From: an uncultured Schlesneria sp.
GTDB taxonomy: Bacteria > Planctomycetota > Planctomycetia > Planctomycetales > Planctomycetaceae
Assembly (NCBI GenBank): GCA_903840265.1
Contig: CAIMFH010000159.1
Span: 1-64,000 of the forward strand
DNA: 64,000 nt
Direction of reading: 5' to 3'
The notes beneath the pieces are model-generated. The model did not search any database. It was not told where the DNA came from and worked only from the letters and a program-made list of their open reading frames with translations. Both the position numbers and the translations under genes were made by a program. Positions 56,801 to 64,000 of this stretch are shown one piece after another. Each line of letters opens with the position of its first letter. Within the stretch, counting starts at the first letter, position 1.

Positions 56801-57186
56801 ACAACATCGAGAAAGCCCGTCGTCTGGGTGACCGGCGCGAAATTAACGAGTTGCCCGCGCTGGCTGAGGTCTGCCACGATCCGCCGCAGTAGCAGCCTTT
56901 TCACAACGGGCGACATCAGCCGATCCGGCTTGCCGGCTGCTGCCAGGATTTGCTCAGCAAAGATGTCGAATGTCAGGATGTTGGGAGCAAGCTGAACGGG
57001 ATCGCTTCGGTCCAGCAGTCGCTCCACCAGAGATTGCTGCGTGCGATGCGTGGGGGCGAGCCAGAGGACGCGCCCCGGCCGACGCTCGTCACGCGCATGC
57101 CGCAGCGCTTGGCGGTACTCCGCCAGCAAACGCTCGGTCTTCCCTGTTCCGGCATCACCAAGTAGCACTGTCATATTGGATGGCAT
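53812..57186 (-). CDS. addB: AddB-like ATP-dependent helicase/nuclease subunit
   Basis: This 1124-residue protein resembles AddB/RexB, which processes broken DNA ends with AddA. Walker A GDAGTGKT lies at residues 10-17, followed by RVLWLAPTHRTQQSLVERLL. The C-terminal nuclease domain has CPYRFWASSVLKVDD, the catalytic FNVIDYKTG and the cysteine cluster C-x3-C-x5-C in ENCTGHCPYHTTC. Together with the upstream cysteine these suggest an iron-sulfur nuclease. The start is ATG 57186 (MPSNMTVLL). No AddA-type gene is adjacent, so the partner must lie elsewhere. Confidence 0.87.
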   Translation of the reverse strand: MPSNMTVLLGDAGTGKTERLLAEYRQALRHARDERRPGRVLWLAPTHRTQQSLVERLLDRSDPVQLAPNILTFDIFAEQILAAAGKPDRLMSPVVKRLLLRRIVADLSQRGQLVNFAPVTQTTGFLDVVSAFISELKREEIWPDHFLEASAKGPPRRAKRDKELGLIYTKYQQHLEKQTWYDTEGRFWLARTVIANGGKNPFQDVQFLVVDGFADFTETQHEILGKLMEWIPRVVISLPMEDSQTTRELFDKPKFTLANLRKHLPHGSSLLIETLTPDRSGWQPGLSTIAKSLFANPRSVTPADDGAGLEVIAATGPLGECQAVAMRIKKLLTAGVRPSQIVVAVRSVMEAGPVWKDYFDQAGIPNWCEAGSALLSSPMIKALFSVLQLELDDWPFSRLMQVLNSNYFQPGWSELSFGRGIRNVGVALRRLKLHAGRELILRVLGRVSGGITVEEHLEGEWTGDTQAAVASLARNAEVILKRLSQVTERLRQKRSLAEWGDVIASLGHDLGWQQVEIGFVSGQTQRPSAANRDSQEWDLLQRLIRTAGDAERRLVLSTETKSAKLIKLDLAGFTAELRDLLGGEQIKANSDPGGCVRILDVEQARHLDIPHLFIAGLAESSFPLNRSDDCLFGEVERQEFARRGLPLQHREQLQRDEMFLFYSIVTRARSSLTLSYPAVNSKGQPVFASPYLVALRSLFDESALRVAHEGQLDPVPDLDRALTESDLRLLSMSQARAGDTGLFATLCLRPSWIPTANNVLAAIDVNTYRFHERGFTGYEGALDGDANLIALRQRFGGRHQFSATELEAYATCPYRFWASSVLKVDDLATPEEGTDYAARGSLVHLVLAQMLREGLEHSAEELAARFNELIEQHLAKRFHETDLQRALTHIEGRLLADWGHAFGEQQASYAEQLGLAWNGGVRSLDPEIPFGSLPGGRELGEVPIIPLLFGTDDDAVQVRGRIDRVDTGFSTGQRVFNVIDYKTGMPPRSNKDELATGRSIQLALYALAVRRLGIAGDDAALYQMGYWSLKATGFKRGYQRDGKLESMNSALVDSLEQTLDEIIPKLAAGIRDGKFIVENADENCTGHCPYHTTCRVNQIRPMALALNKVGDILNNRDVATEYQE

Positions 57187-57425
57187 GCGTGGATTGTAAG
57201 CGAATCGGTGCAAACCGACGAGTCCGCACGATCACTTCGCGACGGCGATCAAAACTAACGCGAGCGATGATCAAAGTACTGACTTTGGATCGAGTGCCAC
57301 GGTTTTGAAGTCTTCGACAAGGCCGTGTCTTTTGACGCAAGAGACCGCCACCCCGGAGGGGTACACCGTACTAAATTGTGACCAAAGGTTTAGTCGCTTC
57401 CTCGTTACTCGTCACGTTCATCTCG

Positions 57426-58454
57426 TCACTCTTGATCGCGTCTAGATCGAACTAGTGCAGCGGCCGTACGAACTGCCTCGATAAACCCTTCGGCTCGTGC
57501 TTGCCCTTGCCATGCAATATCAAACGCCGTGCCGTGGCTGGGGCTGGTCCTGACGATCGGCAAGCCCAAGGTGACGTTCACCGCGCGCTCGAACCCGATG
57601 AGTTTCAAAGCGATGTGGCCCTGGTCATGGTACATCGCCGCGACGCCATCGAACTCTCCGTACACGGCACGCCTGAGCAACGCATCTGCTGGAATGGGCC
57701 CCGTGGCATTGACGCCTCGACGCTGCGCTTCTTCGACCGCGGGTACGATCAATGTCGCCTCTTCGTCGCCAAACAACCCCCCTTCACCGCCGTGAGGGTT
57801 CAAAGCGCAGACACCGACGCGAGGCGTCGAGCAGCCCACTCGTTTCAAAAAGCGATCAATCAATTGGATCGTTTCGACGATGTGGTGAGTGTTCAGCAAT
57901 GCGGGCACGCTTTTGATCGACGTGTGTAGCGTGACGTGAGCGACGCCCAGCCCAGAAGGCCCCCGTAGCGGCTCGCCGGGGGACAGATACAGCATCATTG
58001 CAAATTCTTCGACGCCACATTCGTGAGCGAGGATCTCGGTATGGCCGGGATAGTCATGGCCTCCCGCGTGTAAAGCCGCTTTGTTCAAAGGGGCGGTCGT
58101 GATCGCATCCAGCTTCGATTGCAGTGTTGCTCGAGTCGAAGCGACCAGATAGTCATAGGCGGCGCGTCCGGCCCGCGCATCAATCTTTCCAATTGGAATG
58201 GCAGAGGCATCAACATTAGAGGGATTCCAGCAGAGGATTCCCTCTGCGTTCCATGAGATGTCATCGAGATTTGTCACCGGAATAACGCTGGTATGTGCGC
58301 CGATTAATGACAACGCTCGTCGAAATACCTCAGGATGACCGACGACGATCGGCCGACAGCAAGCCAGCACTCGGTCGTCCATGACGGCACGAGCCACAAT
58401 CTCTGGGCCGACCCCCGCAACATCGCCAAGCGTTAATGCAATTCGCGGAGACAT
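57426..58454 (-). CDS. pdxA: 4-hydroxythreonine-4-phosphate dehydrogenase
   Basis: This 342-residue enzyme oxidises 4-phospho-hydroxy-L-threonine in pyridoxal phosphate synthesis. The N-terminus MSPRIALTLGDVAGVGPEIVARA contains the PdxA pattern GDxxGIGPE. Metal-binding histidines are in HDYPGHTEILAHE, in LHTSIKSVPAL and in MYHDQGHIALKLIGFE. LNPHGGEGGLFGDEE and TSPSHGTAFDIA are signature blocks. The ATG at 58454 is preferred over an upstream one because it starts just before the first strand. rfbC lies 163 bp upstream on the same strand. Paralogues act in other catabolic paths, so the pyridoxal role is likely, not certain. Confidence 0.9.
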   Translation of the reverse strand: MSPRIALTLGDVAGVGPEIVARAVMDDRVLACCRPIVVGHPEVFRRALSLIGAHTSVIPVTNLDDISWNAEGILCWNPSNVDASAIPIGKIDARAGRAAYDYLVASTRATLQSKLDAITTAPLNKAALHAGGHDYPGHTEILAHECGVEEFAMMLYLSPGEPLRGPSGLGVAHVTLHTSIKSVPALLNTHHIVETIQLIDRFLKRVGCSTPRVGVCALNPHGGEGGLFGDEEATLIVPAVEEAQRRGVNATGPIPADALLRRAVYGEFDGVAAMYHDQGHIALKLIGFERAVNVTLGLPIVRTSPSHGTAFDIAWQGQARAEGFIEAVRTAAALVRSRRDQE

Positions 58455-58617
58455 CAGAAGGTGGCTCTGTGATGAATAAGGCGATGACGTAGGGTGCATA
58501 AGTCACGAAAAGCCGTGCCACTGGTTGGCCGCTTCGGACAACCAGTGCGATTGTGTCGTCGCTTTGAAAAGAGAACGTGACTCTTCGGGCTTATCCCCTT
58601 CGCACAGCATCGCTGAG

Positions 58618-59160
58618 TCATGCAAACGTCTCGACATCGCATAGCAATAGGCCACGCTCATCTTTGGCGGAGAGAATGCGAGGCTCCACTTGTGGCCATT
58701 GGATATTTAACGCCGGGTCGTTCCATCGCAACGTTCGTTCGTCCGCTGGATTATAAACTCGCGTGCATTTGTAGGCGAAATCGGCGATCTCGGACGTGAC
58801 ACAGAATCCATGTGCGAATCCTGGAGGCACGTACAGCTGTCGATGATTCTCTTCGCTCAGCAAGAACCCGACTGCTCGTCCAAAGGTGGGCGAGCTTCGT
58901 CGCAAATCGACAGCCACGTCATAGACTTCGCCACGAGTCACCTGGACCAGTTTTCCCTGTGGCTGTGTGATCTGATAGTGCAAACCGCGCAATGTCCCTT
59001 TGCAGGATCGCGAATAGTTGTCCTGCACGAATTCGGCATCAATACCCGCCGCAGCGTATCGCTCTTTGTGGTAACCCTCAAAGAAGAACCCTCGCGAGTC
59101 ACCAAACACTTTGGGCTCAATAATTAACAAGCCTGAAAGCTCGGACGCGATCACATTCAT
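58618..59160 (-). CDS. rfbC: dTDP-4-dehydrorhamnose 3,5-epimerase
   Basis: This 180-residue cupin epimerase converts dTDP-4-keto-6-deoxyglucose to the rhamnose precursor. The family blocks are present in order: LLIIEPKVFGDSRGFFFEGYHKERY, FVQDNYSRSCKGTLRGLHYQ (with the catalytic His), QGKLVQVTRGEVYDVAVDLRRSSPTFG, LYVPPGFAHGFCV, FAYKCTRVYNPADERTLRWNDPALNIQWP. The length is typical. It stands alone here; rfbA, rfbB and rfbD are not in the window. Product use in envelope polysaccharide is a family inference. Confidence 0.93.
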   Translation of the reverse strand: MNVIASELSGLLIIEPKVFGDSRGFFFEGYHKERYAAAGIDAEFVQDNYSRSCKGTLRGLHYQITQPQGKLVQVTRGEVYDVAVDLRRSSPTFGRAVGFLLSEENHRQLYVPPGFAHGFCVTSEIADFAYKCTRVYNPADERTLRWNDPALNIQWPQVEPRILSAKDERGLLLCDVETFA

Positions 59161-59355
59161 CGAGCGAGAATCCGGTCAGTAGTGAAGTTGGTCAGACACT
59201 GACGTACGATAGTCCAGACGCACCCAAAGTGCAAAAGGGATCAGGTAACATCGTATTCGGAATCCCACGCGATACATGTGTGGTGTGCCGCTGTATTGTG
59301 TGGATTCGTCCATTGGGTCTCGTAATGTTCACTGGCAGAAACAGGAAGGGTTGAT

Positions 59356-61074
59356 GTGAGGCGGATTTCCTGCTGTTGTTTGTGGATTGGGTTCGTCATT
59401 ACCAATGCGACTCGAGTGATTGCGCAGCCCGCTGATCTCGTCTTCACCAATGCGGCTGTCTATACCGTAGACGCAAATCGCACGTGGGCAGAGGCTGTTG
59501 CAATCAAAGAGGATCGTATCACATATGTGGGCGTGACCGCGGGGGTCGCAAAGTGGATCGGTCCCGAAACGCGAGTCATCGACGCCACTGGAAAGATGCT
59601 GCTGCCTGGCTTTCACGATTCGCACGTGCATCTGGTGGGCGGCGGCGTGGAGATGGGCGAATGTGACATCAATGGACTGACGAAGCTGGATGAAATTCTG
59701 AAAGCCGTCGAGACGTTCGCGGCACAGCATCCTGAAAAGGTCTGGATTCGAGGCGGCGGTTGGCCGTTAACACTGAATGGCGGGAATCCTCGTAAGGAGA
59801 TCCTCGACAAGATCGTGGCCGACCGGCCTGTCGTCATTGAGGCCTTCGACGGACACTCCACATGGGTCAACTCCAAAGCCCTCGAAATGGCTGGAATTAC
59901 GAAAGAGACGCCCGACCCACCGCGTGGCCGCATCGAACGCGATGATAAGACCGGTGAACCGACGGGGACACTACGGGAATCGGCGATTCGGTTGGTGACC
60001 AACAAGATCCCCCCCTATACGGCCGAAGATTACACGATCGGCCTGCGACGCGGGCTGAAAGAGGCCAATCGCGTCGGCATTACATCGGTGCAAGAAGCAG
60101 CGATTCGCGAGGGGCATCTGGCTGCGTATGCCGCTCTGGAAAAGTCGGGTGAACTTACCGTCAAGGCGGTCGGAGCGTTGCAGATCGAGCCCGAGAAGAT
60201 GGGGACGCAGGTTCCGCAATTTGTGGAATGGCGCGAGAAATTTCGGACATCTCGCTTCCGGCCCACGGCGGTGAAAATCTTTCTGGACGGCGTAATCGAA
60301 TCGCAGACGGCCGCTTTGATTGAACCTTATGCCGGGAGTGATAAGCGAGGCTGGTTGAACATCGAGCCTGAAGTTCTAAAGCCACTGGCGGCCGATCTGG
60401 ATCGCTTGGGATTCCAGATTCATATTCATGCGATTGGTGATCGCGCGATTCAGTCGTCGTTCGATGCCTTCGAATTTGCGCGTGCTCGCAACGGTGGTCG
60501 AGACTCCCGGCATCACATCGCTCACATTCAGCTTTTCGACCCGCAAGATATCGCGCGCTTCCGCCACTTGGGCGTCGTCGCCAATTTTCAGCCGCTCTGG
60601 GCCAGTGCTGATGAGTACATCGTCACGATGACCGAACCCGTGCTCGGCCCCAAGCGGTCTCGCTGGCTGTATCCCATTCGCAGCGTCGCGAACAGCGGCG
60701 CGGTGATCGCTGCCGGCAGCGATTGGTCTGTCAGTTCGATCAATCCGCTGGATGCAATCCAGGTCGCCGTCACACGCCAGGGATTGGAAGAAGAACCTGG
60801 CGCGCCGTGGCTTCCAGAGGAGGTCGTGGATCTGCCTCTGATACTGGCCGCCTATACGATCAACGGAGCCTATGTGAATTTCCAGGAACGAGAGACCGGG
60901 TCAATCGAAGTCGGGAAGGCGGCGGATCTGGTCATGTTGAATCGAAACCTCTTCGATGTCCCCAAGCATGAGATTCACCAGACTAAGGTGTTGCTGACGC
61001 TATTGGACGGCAAAGAGGTCTATCGAGATCCGACTTACGAACCTAATAACGATGTTGCTACTGAGGAAAAATGA
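59356..61074 (+). CDS. Amidohydrolase family protein (YtcJ-like), exported
   Basis: This 572-residue protein begins at GTG 59356, with AGGAAGGG upstream, and has a short signal peptide (CCCLWIGFVITNATRVIAQ). The metal-dependent hydrolase core includes the HxH motif in LPGFHDSHVHLVGGG, then VWIRGGGWPL, IHIHAIGDRA, HHIAHIQLFDP and GSDWSVSSINPLDAIQVAVTR. The C-terminal beta part ends in GSIEVGKAADLVMLNRNLFD. This is the YtcJ-type amidohydrolase family (amidohydrolase 3), whose substrates are generally unknown. Its last 17 bases overlap convergent truB. Confidence 0.88.
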   Translation: MRRISCCCLWIGFVITNATRVIAQPADLVFTNAAVYTVDANRTWAEAVAIKEDRITYVGVTAGVAKWIGPETRVIDATGKMLLPGFHDSHVHLVGGGVEMGECDINGLTKLDEILKAVETFAAQHPEKVWIRGGGWPLTLNGGNPRKEILDKIVADRPVVIEAFDGHSTWVNSKALEMAGITKETPDPPRGRIERDDKTGEPTGTLRESAIRLVTNKIPPYTAEDYTIGLRRGLKEANRVGITSVQEAAIREGHLAAYAALEKSGELTVKAVGALQIEPEKMGTQVPQFVEWREKFRTSRFRPTAVKIFLDGVIESQTAALIEPYAGSDKRGWLNIEPEVLKPLAADLDRLGFQIHIHAIGDRAIQSSFDAFEFARARNGGRDSRHHIAHIQLFDPQDIARFRHLGVVANFQPLWASADEYIVTMTEPVLGPKRSRWLYPIRSVANSGAVIAAGSDWSVSSINPLDAIQVAVTRQGLEEEPGAPWLPEEVVDLPLILAAYTINGAYVNFQERETGSIEVGKAADLVMLNRNLFDVPKHEIHQTKVLLTLLDGKEVYRDPTYEPNNDVATEEK

Positions 61075-61942
61075 TGTGCGGCTGCAACCGTGGAGGCGAT
61101 CCCTCGAACCGAGCGAGCCCGACCAGTTGTCGATCGGCATCAATTAACGCGACCTCTGCATCCGGTCCAGATGCTGACAGCGAACCGGTCTCAATCATTC
61201 GCCCCTGCCTGAGGGCACGAAGTTCGTCGGCGTCCACAATCCGTTGTGGGAATTCCGAAACAGCAGTCAGCGCCGGTTGTAGTGCCGATCGCAATCGAGC
61301 CTCGTCCAGATCGGCGAAGGAGACAGCATCTGCGATGCGGCATGGGCCTACCGATAGCCGACGCAGCGAGGTCATAATCGCGCCGCAGCCAAAATGCTCG
61401 CCTAGATCGCGGCCGATCGAGCGGACATAGGTTCCCGAACCGCATTCAATCTCCAGTTCAAAATTCGGCGGAGTGAATTGCGTGACATCGATTGAATGAA
61501 CTTCGACCGGCCGCGCGTCGATTTCCACTGTTTCTCCTTGGCGAGCTAGCTTATAGGCTCGTTGCCCCCCCACATGCACCGCGGAAAACTGAGGTGGAAC
61601 CTGTGAAATTGTCCCGACGAATTGAGCCACTGCTTCAGCAAGCATCTGCTCAGTGATATGCGTCCAAACACCTCCCTCCGTGATTTGGCCATCCACATCA
61701 TCGGTATTGCTGCGAACGCCCAGCCGAAACTGACCAATGTAGCGTTTTCGACCCTGCTGAATGTAGGAAATCAAACGCGTCGCCGAACCGACAGCGACAA
61801 CCAGAACCCCCGTGGCGAGCGGGTCCAGAGTCCCCGCGTGCCCGGTCTTGGCCGGACGCACGATTTTTGCCACCTTGTCTACAATCTGACGTGACGTTAA
61901 GCCAATTGGCTTGTCGATGGTCACGATTCCGCACCAAACCAT
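61058..61942 (-). CDS. truB: tRNA pseudouridine(55) synthase
   Basis: This 294-residue enzyme isomerises U55 in the T-loop of tRNAs. The N-terminus GIVTIDKPIGLTSRQIVDKV and the catalytic block AKTGHAGTLDPLATGVLVV with D40 are diagnostic. KRYIGQFRLGVRSNTDDVDGQI and QVPPQFSAVHVGGQRAYKLAR follow, then CGSGTYVRSIGRDLGEHFGCGA. The C-terminal PUA-like part is short. The ATG at 61942 is chosen over an upstream one because conserved sequence begins there. It stands alone here; the usual rbfA/rpsO partners are not seen. Confidence 0.93.
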   Translation of the reverse strand: MVWCGIVTIDKPIGLTSRQIVDKVAKIVRPAKTGHAGTLDPLATGVLVVAVGSATRLISYIQQGRKRYIGQFRLGVRSNTDDVDGQITEGGVWTHITEQMLAEAVAQFVGTISQVPPQFSAVHVGGQRAYKLARQGETVEIDARPVEVHSIDVTQFTPPNFELEIECGSGTYVRSIGRDLGEHFGCGAIMTSLRRLSVGPCRIADAVSFADLDEARLRSALQPALTAVSEFPQRIVDADELRALRQGRMIETGSLSASGPDAEVALIDADRQLVGLARFEGSPPRLQPHIIFPQ

Positions 61943-62121
61943 GATGACTCCGAAAAACGATTCGACGAACGAGCTACAGAGGACCGTTGATTCTTGCACG
62001 CCGAGAGCGAACTTTCGCGCGAGCTGATTGACCCTTCCAACTGTGGACTTCTATACTGCGTATGTCTGCCCACAGCCACCTCGAGTCGATCTTGATGAGT
62101 TGAATTCGCGAGTCAGCGATC

Positions 62122-62538
62122 ATGTCCTTTCCATCCCCACGTACGCCTCTTCTGACACGCCCTGCTTTAGGGTTTGCGTGGATGTTGTTGATTGCGCTGT
62201 CAAGTCTGTGGGCGAGGACGGCGTCGGCCAGTTGCGGGGACTACCTGCATGGGATGATTAGCGATATTCCCACTCGCTCCGTGGGAGAAAATGCCGGTAA
62301 AGCCGAGTCGCCGCATCCCGTGATTCCCTGCACCGGACCAGTCTGTCAGAACGCACCCGCCTTACCGGACAGGCCCACATCGGTTGATGTTCGCTTCTCG
62401 TTCACAGAACGGCTGGCCGTAGAATGCCACTCGTTGTTCCACCTGCTCGAAACAGGAGAGCAGGTCTTGTGTAACCAGGCTGTTCTCCTTCCCGAAGGCC
62501 ACCGCGCCGGGCTTGAACGTCCACCCCGATTCGCTTGA
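62122..62538 (+). CDS. Small secreted protein with cysteine motif
   Basis: This 138-residue protein has a signal peptide (ALGFAWMLLIALSSLWARTASA) and then SCGDYLHGMI. A proline-rich middle contains IPCTGPVCQNAPALPDRP, whose CxGPxC motif recurs in small planctomycete exported proteins as I remember them. The C-terminus is short and basic. No catalytic motif is visible. It lies 140 bp upstream of the multihaem cytochrome gene on the same strand, which may be coincidence. Confidence 0.6.
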   Translation: MSFPSPRTPLLTRPALGFAWMLLIALSSLWARTASASCGDYLHGMISDIPTRSVGENAGKAESPHPVIPCTGPVCQNAPALPDRPTSVDVRFSFTERLAVECHSLFHLLETGEQVLCNQAVLLPEGHRAGLERPPRFA

Positions 62539-62678
62539 TGAGGCTCTCCAGATTTGGAGGGTGTTGATACGTTGACGTGGACGCCGCTGCTGTTGCCAAA
62601 AGTGAATCGCGCCGGCGCATCTCTGACGTTCCGATCAAGCAGATCTCGAGTAGCCATCTCATTTGGGTGGAGTGTTTC

Positions 62679-64000
62679 ATGTCTGACGCGACTTCTCCGG
62701 CAGCGCCCAAGCCGCTGCGCCGTACTTACATTCCCGCCGTGGGCCCTCGTTTACGGATTCTGATGTGGTTCGTCTTTATTCTGGTCGCCGTCTTGGGGGC
62801 TAATTCGGTCTATTTGGGGGGCGTGACTTTCCTAAGTTGGAGTTCCGGTCGCACCTACGAAAACTGGTTCTACATGCTGATGTTCGCGGGACACCTTGTC
62901 CTCGGCTTGCTGCTGGTCGTTCCGTTCGTCTTGTTTCTTGGGGTTCACCTGCTGAATACGCGTCTGCGAAAGAATAAGCGGGCGATTCGCGTTGGGTATG
63001 CCCTGTTGGGGGCGTCCATCGCCGTACTGATTTCCGGGTTGCTGCTGATGCGAGTCGACCTGGGTGGGTCGTCGGCGCTGGTCATCAAGAATCAGGCCAC
63101 CCGATCGTTGATCTATTGGGCGCATGTTGCGGCACCCTTGTCCTGTTTATGGCTGTACTGGCTGCATCGCCTCGCCGGTCCGAAAATCAAGTGGAAATAT
63201 GGCGCCGGTTATTTGGCCATGACGGGTGTGGCTGCGGGCGGCATGATCCTGCTGCACAATCAGGATCCGCGAAACTGGAATCAGGCCGGACCCAAAGAGG
63301 GCGAGAAATACTTCTTCCCATCGCTTGCTCGGACTTCGACCGGCAACTTTATTCCTGCCGAAGCCCTGATGAATGATGACTACTGCCTGAAGTGCCACCA
63401 GGATGCGTATAAGGGCTGGTTCCACAGTTCACACCATTTCAGTTCGTTCAACAATCCGGCATACCTGGCGAGCGTCAGAGAAACTCGCGATGTCTCGTTG
63501 AAGCGAGATGGCAATGTGCAGGCCTCACGCTGGTGTGCGGGCTGTCACGATCCGGCACCGTTCTTCAGCGGAGCCTTCGACGATCCCAAGTTTGATGACG
63601 TGAACCATCCGACCTCGCAAGCCGGAATCACGTGTACGACATGCCATTCGATCGTCCATGTGAACAGCACTCGTGGGAACGCCGACTATACAATCGAAAA
63701 CCCCGAGCACTACCCCTTTGCCTACAGCGACAATGCCATGCTGCAATGGGTTAACAATCAACTGGTCAAGGCCAAGCCTGCCCTGCATAAGAAGACCTTC
63801 TTGAAGGATCTTCATAAGTCAGCCGAGTTCTGTTCCACTTGTCACAAGGTGCATCTGCCGTACGAACTGAACCACTACAAGCAATTTCTTCGCGGCCAGA
63901 ATCATTATGATCCGTACCTGTTGAGCGGTGTGTCGGGCCACGGGGCACGCAGCTTCTACTACCCCGAAAAGGCCGTCCAAAATTGTGCTGGCTGTCACAT
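62679..64000 (+). CDS. Membrane-anchored multihaem cytochrome c, partial (cut by window end)
   Basis: The frame from ATG 62679 (MSDATSPAAPKPLRRTYIPA) stays open to the window edge, giving at least 440 residues. The first 220 residues hold about four membrane segments (LRILMWFVFILVAVLGANSV, NWFYMLMFAGHLVLGLLLVVPFVLFL, YALLGASIAVLISGLLLMRV, YLAMTGVAAGGMILL), with histidines fitting a cytochrome b-like unit. A periplasmic part follows with five CxxCH haem sites seen so far: CLKCH, CAGCH, CTTCH, CSTCH and CAGCH at the very end. It is probably an electron-transfer protein between quinones and a periplasmic partner. More haem motifs may lie beyond the window. Confidence 0.85.
   Translation, partial: MSDATSPAAPKPLRRTYIPAVGPRLRILMWFVFILVAVLGANSVYLGGVTFLSWSSGRTYENWFYMLMFAGHLVLGLLLVVPFVLFLGVHLLNTRLRKNKRAIRVGYALLGASIAVLISGLLLMRVDLGGSSALVIKNQATRSLIYWAHVAAPLSCLWLYWLHRLAGPKIKWKYGAGYLAMTGVAAGGMILLHNQDPRNWNQAGPKEGEKYFFPSLARTSTGNFIPAEALMNDDYCLKCHQDAYKGWFHSSHHFSSFNNPAYLASVRETRDVSLKRDGNVQASRWCAGCHDPAPFFSGAFDDPKFDDVNHPTSQAGITCTTCHSIVHVNSTRGNADYTIENPEHYPFAYSDNAMLQWVNNQLVKAKPALHKKTFLKDLHKSAEFCSTCHKVHLPYELNHYKQFLRGQNHYDPYLLSGVSGHGARSFYYPEKAVQNCAGCH

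Overview
The window looks like chromosomal DNA of a planctomycete. The evidence is a DUF1559 pilin-like protein ([16 protein letters not shown]-terminus), a formylglycine-type sulfatase, a tandem DUF1080 (3-keto-disaccharide hydrolase) secreted protein, a Ser/Thr kinase with an extracytoplasmic sensor, an enlarged zinc-ribbon signal peptidase I, and many starts without a clear Shine-Dalgarno. Genes read in both directions in short operons.

Layout. 1-2.7 kb: a tyrosine recombinase beside tRNA-Ser(GGA), probably the edge of an integrated island, then a small conserved-type ORF. 2.7-13 kb: housekeeping and envelope genes (lepB, lptB, a DoxX-like protein, a HAD phosphatase, a Gfo/Idh/MocA oxidoreductase, a secreted helical protein, an orphan ParA with a nuclease-like partner, a sulfatase). 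13-21 kb: an mdtABC-type RND efflux operon. 21-25.7 kb: a nagA/amidase/Tat-protein operon, the DUF1559 protein and tRNA-Arg(TCG).

26.4-36 kb is an accessory block of five same-strand genes: a zinc-ribbon membrane protein, a zinc-ribbon P-loop GTPase resembling the double-GTPase group, a GAP1-N2-like membrane protein, a large coiled-coil membrane protein, and a tandem-GYF membrane-anchored trypsin-like protease with an intact catalytic triad. I read it as a membrane-attached GTPase/protease signalling or defence system; this is the best candidate in the window for a poorly described system. Two genes of unknown function with an ATGA overlap converge on it.

38.5-49.6 kb is a Flp/Tad pilus locus (tiny membrane ORF, prepilin peptidase, cpaB, pilus N-domain protein, secretin, tadZ) that is visibly broken. 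cpaB is split by a 5052-bp IS1-family element with 30-bp perfect terminal inverted repeats and an 8-bp target duplication; removing the element and one target copy restores a 382-codon reading frame. The secretin has an in-frame TAG at codon 77. The element carries cargo: a ParB/nuclease-like fusion, several small proteins, an HTH protein, a tRNA-like sequence, and leader terminators sharing one tail motif.

49.7-64 kb: a DUF1080 protein, a small membrane-protein gene with an in-frame TAG, a sensor kinase, an AddB-like helicase/nuclease, pdxA, rfbC, a YtcJ-like amidohydrolase, truB, a small secreted protein, and the start of a multihaem cytochrome c cut by the window edge.
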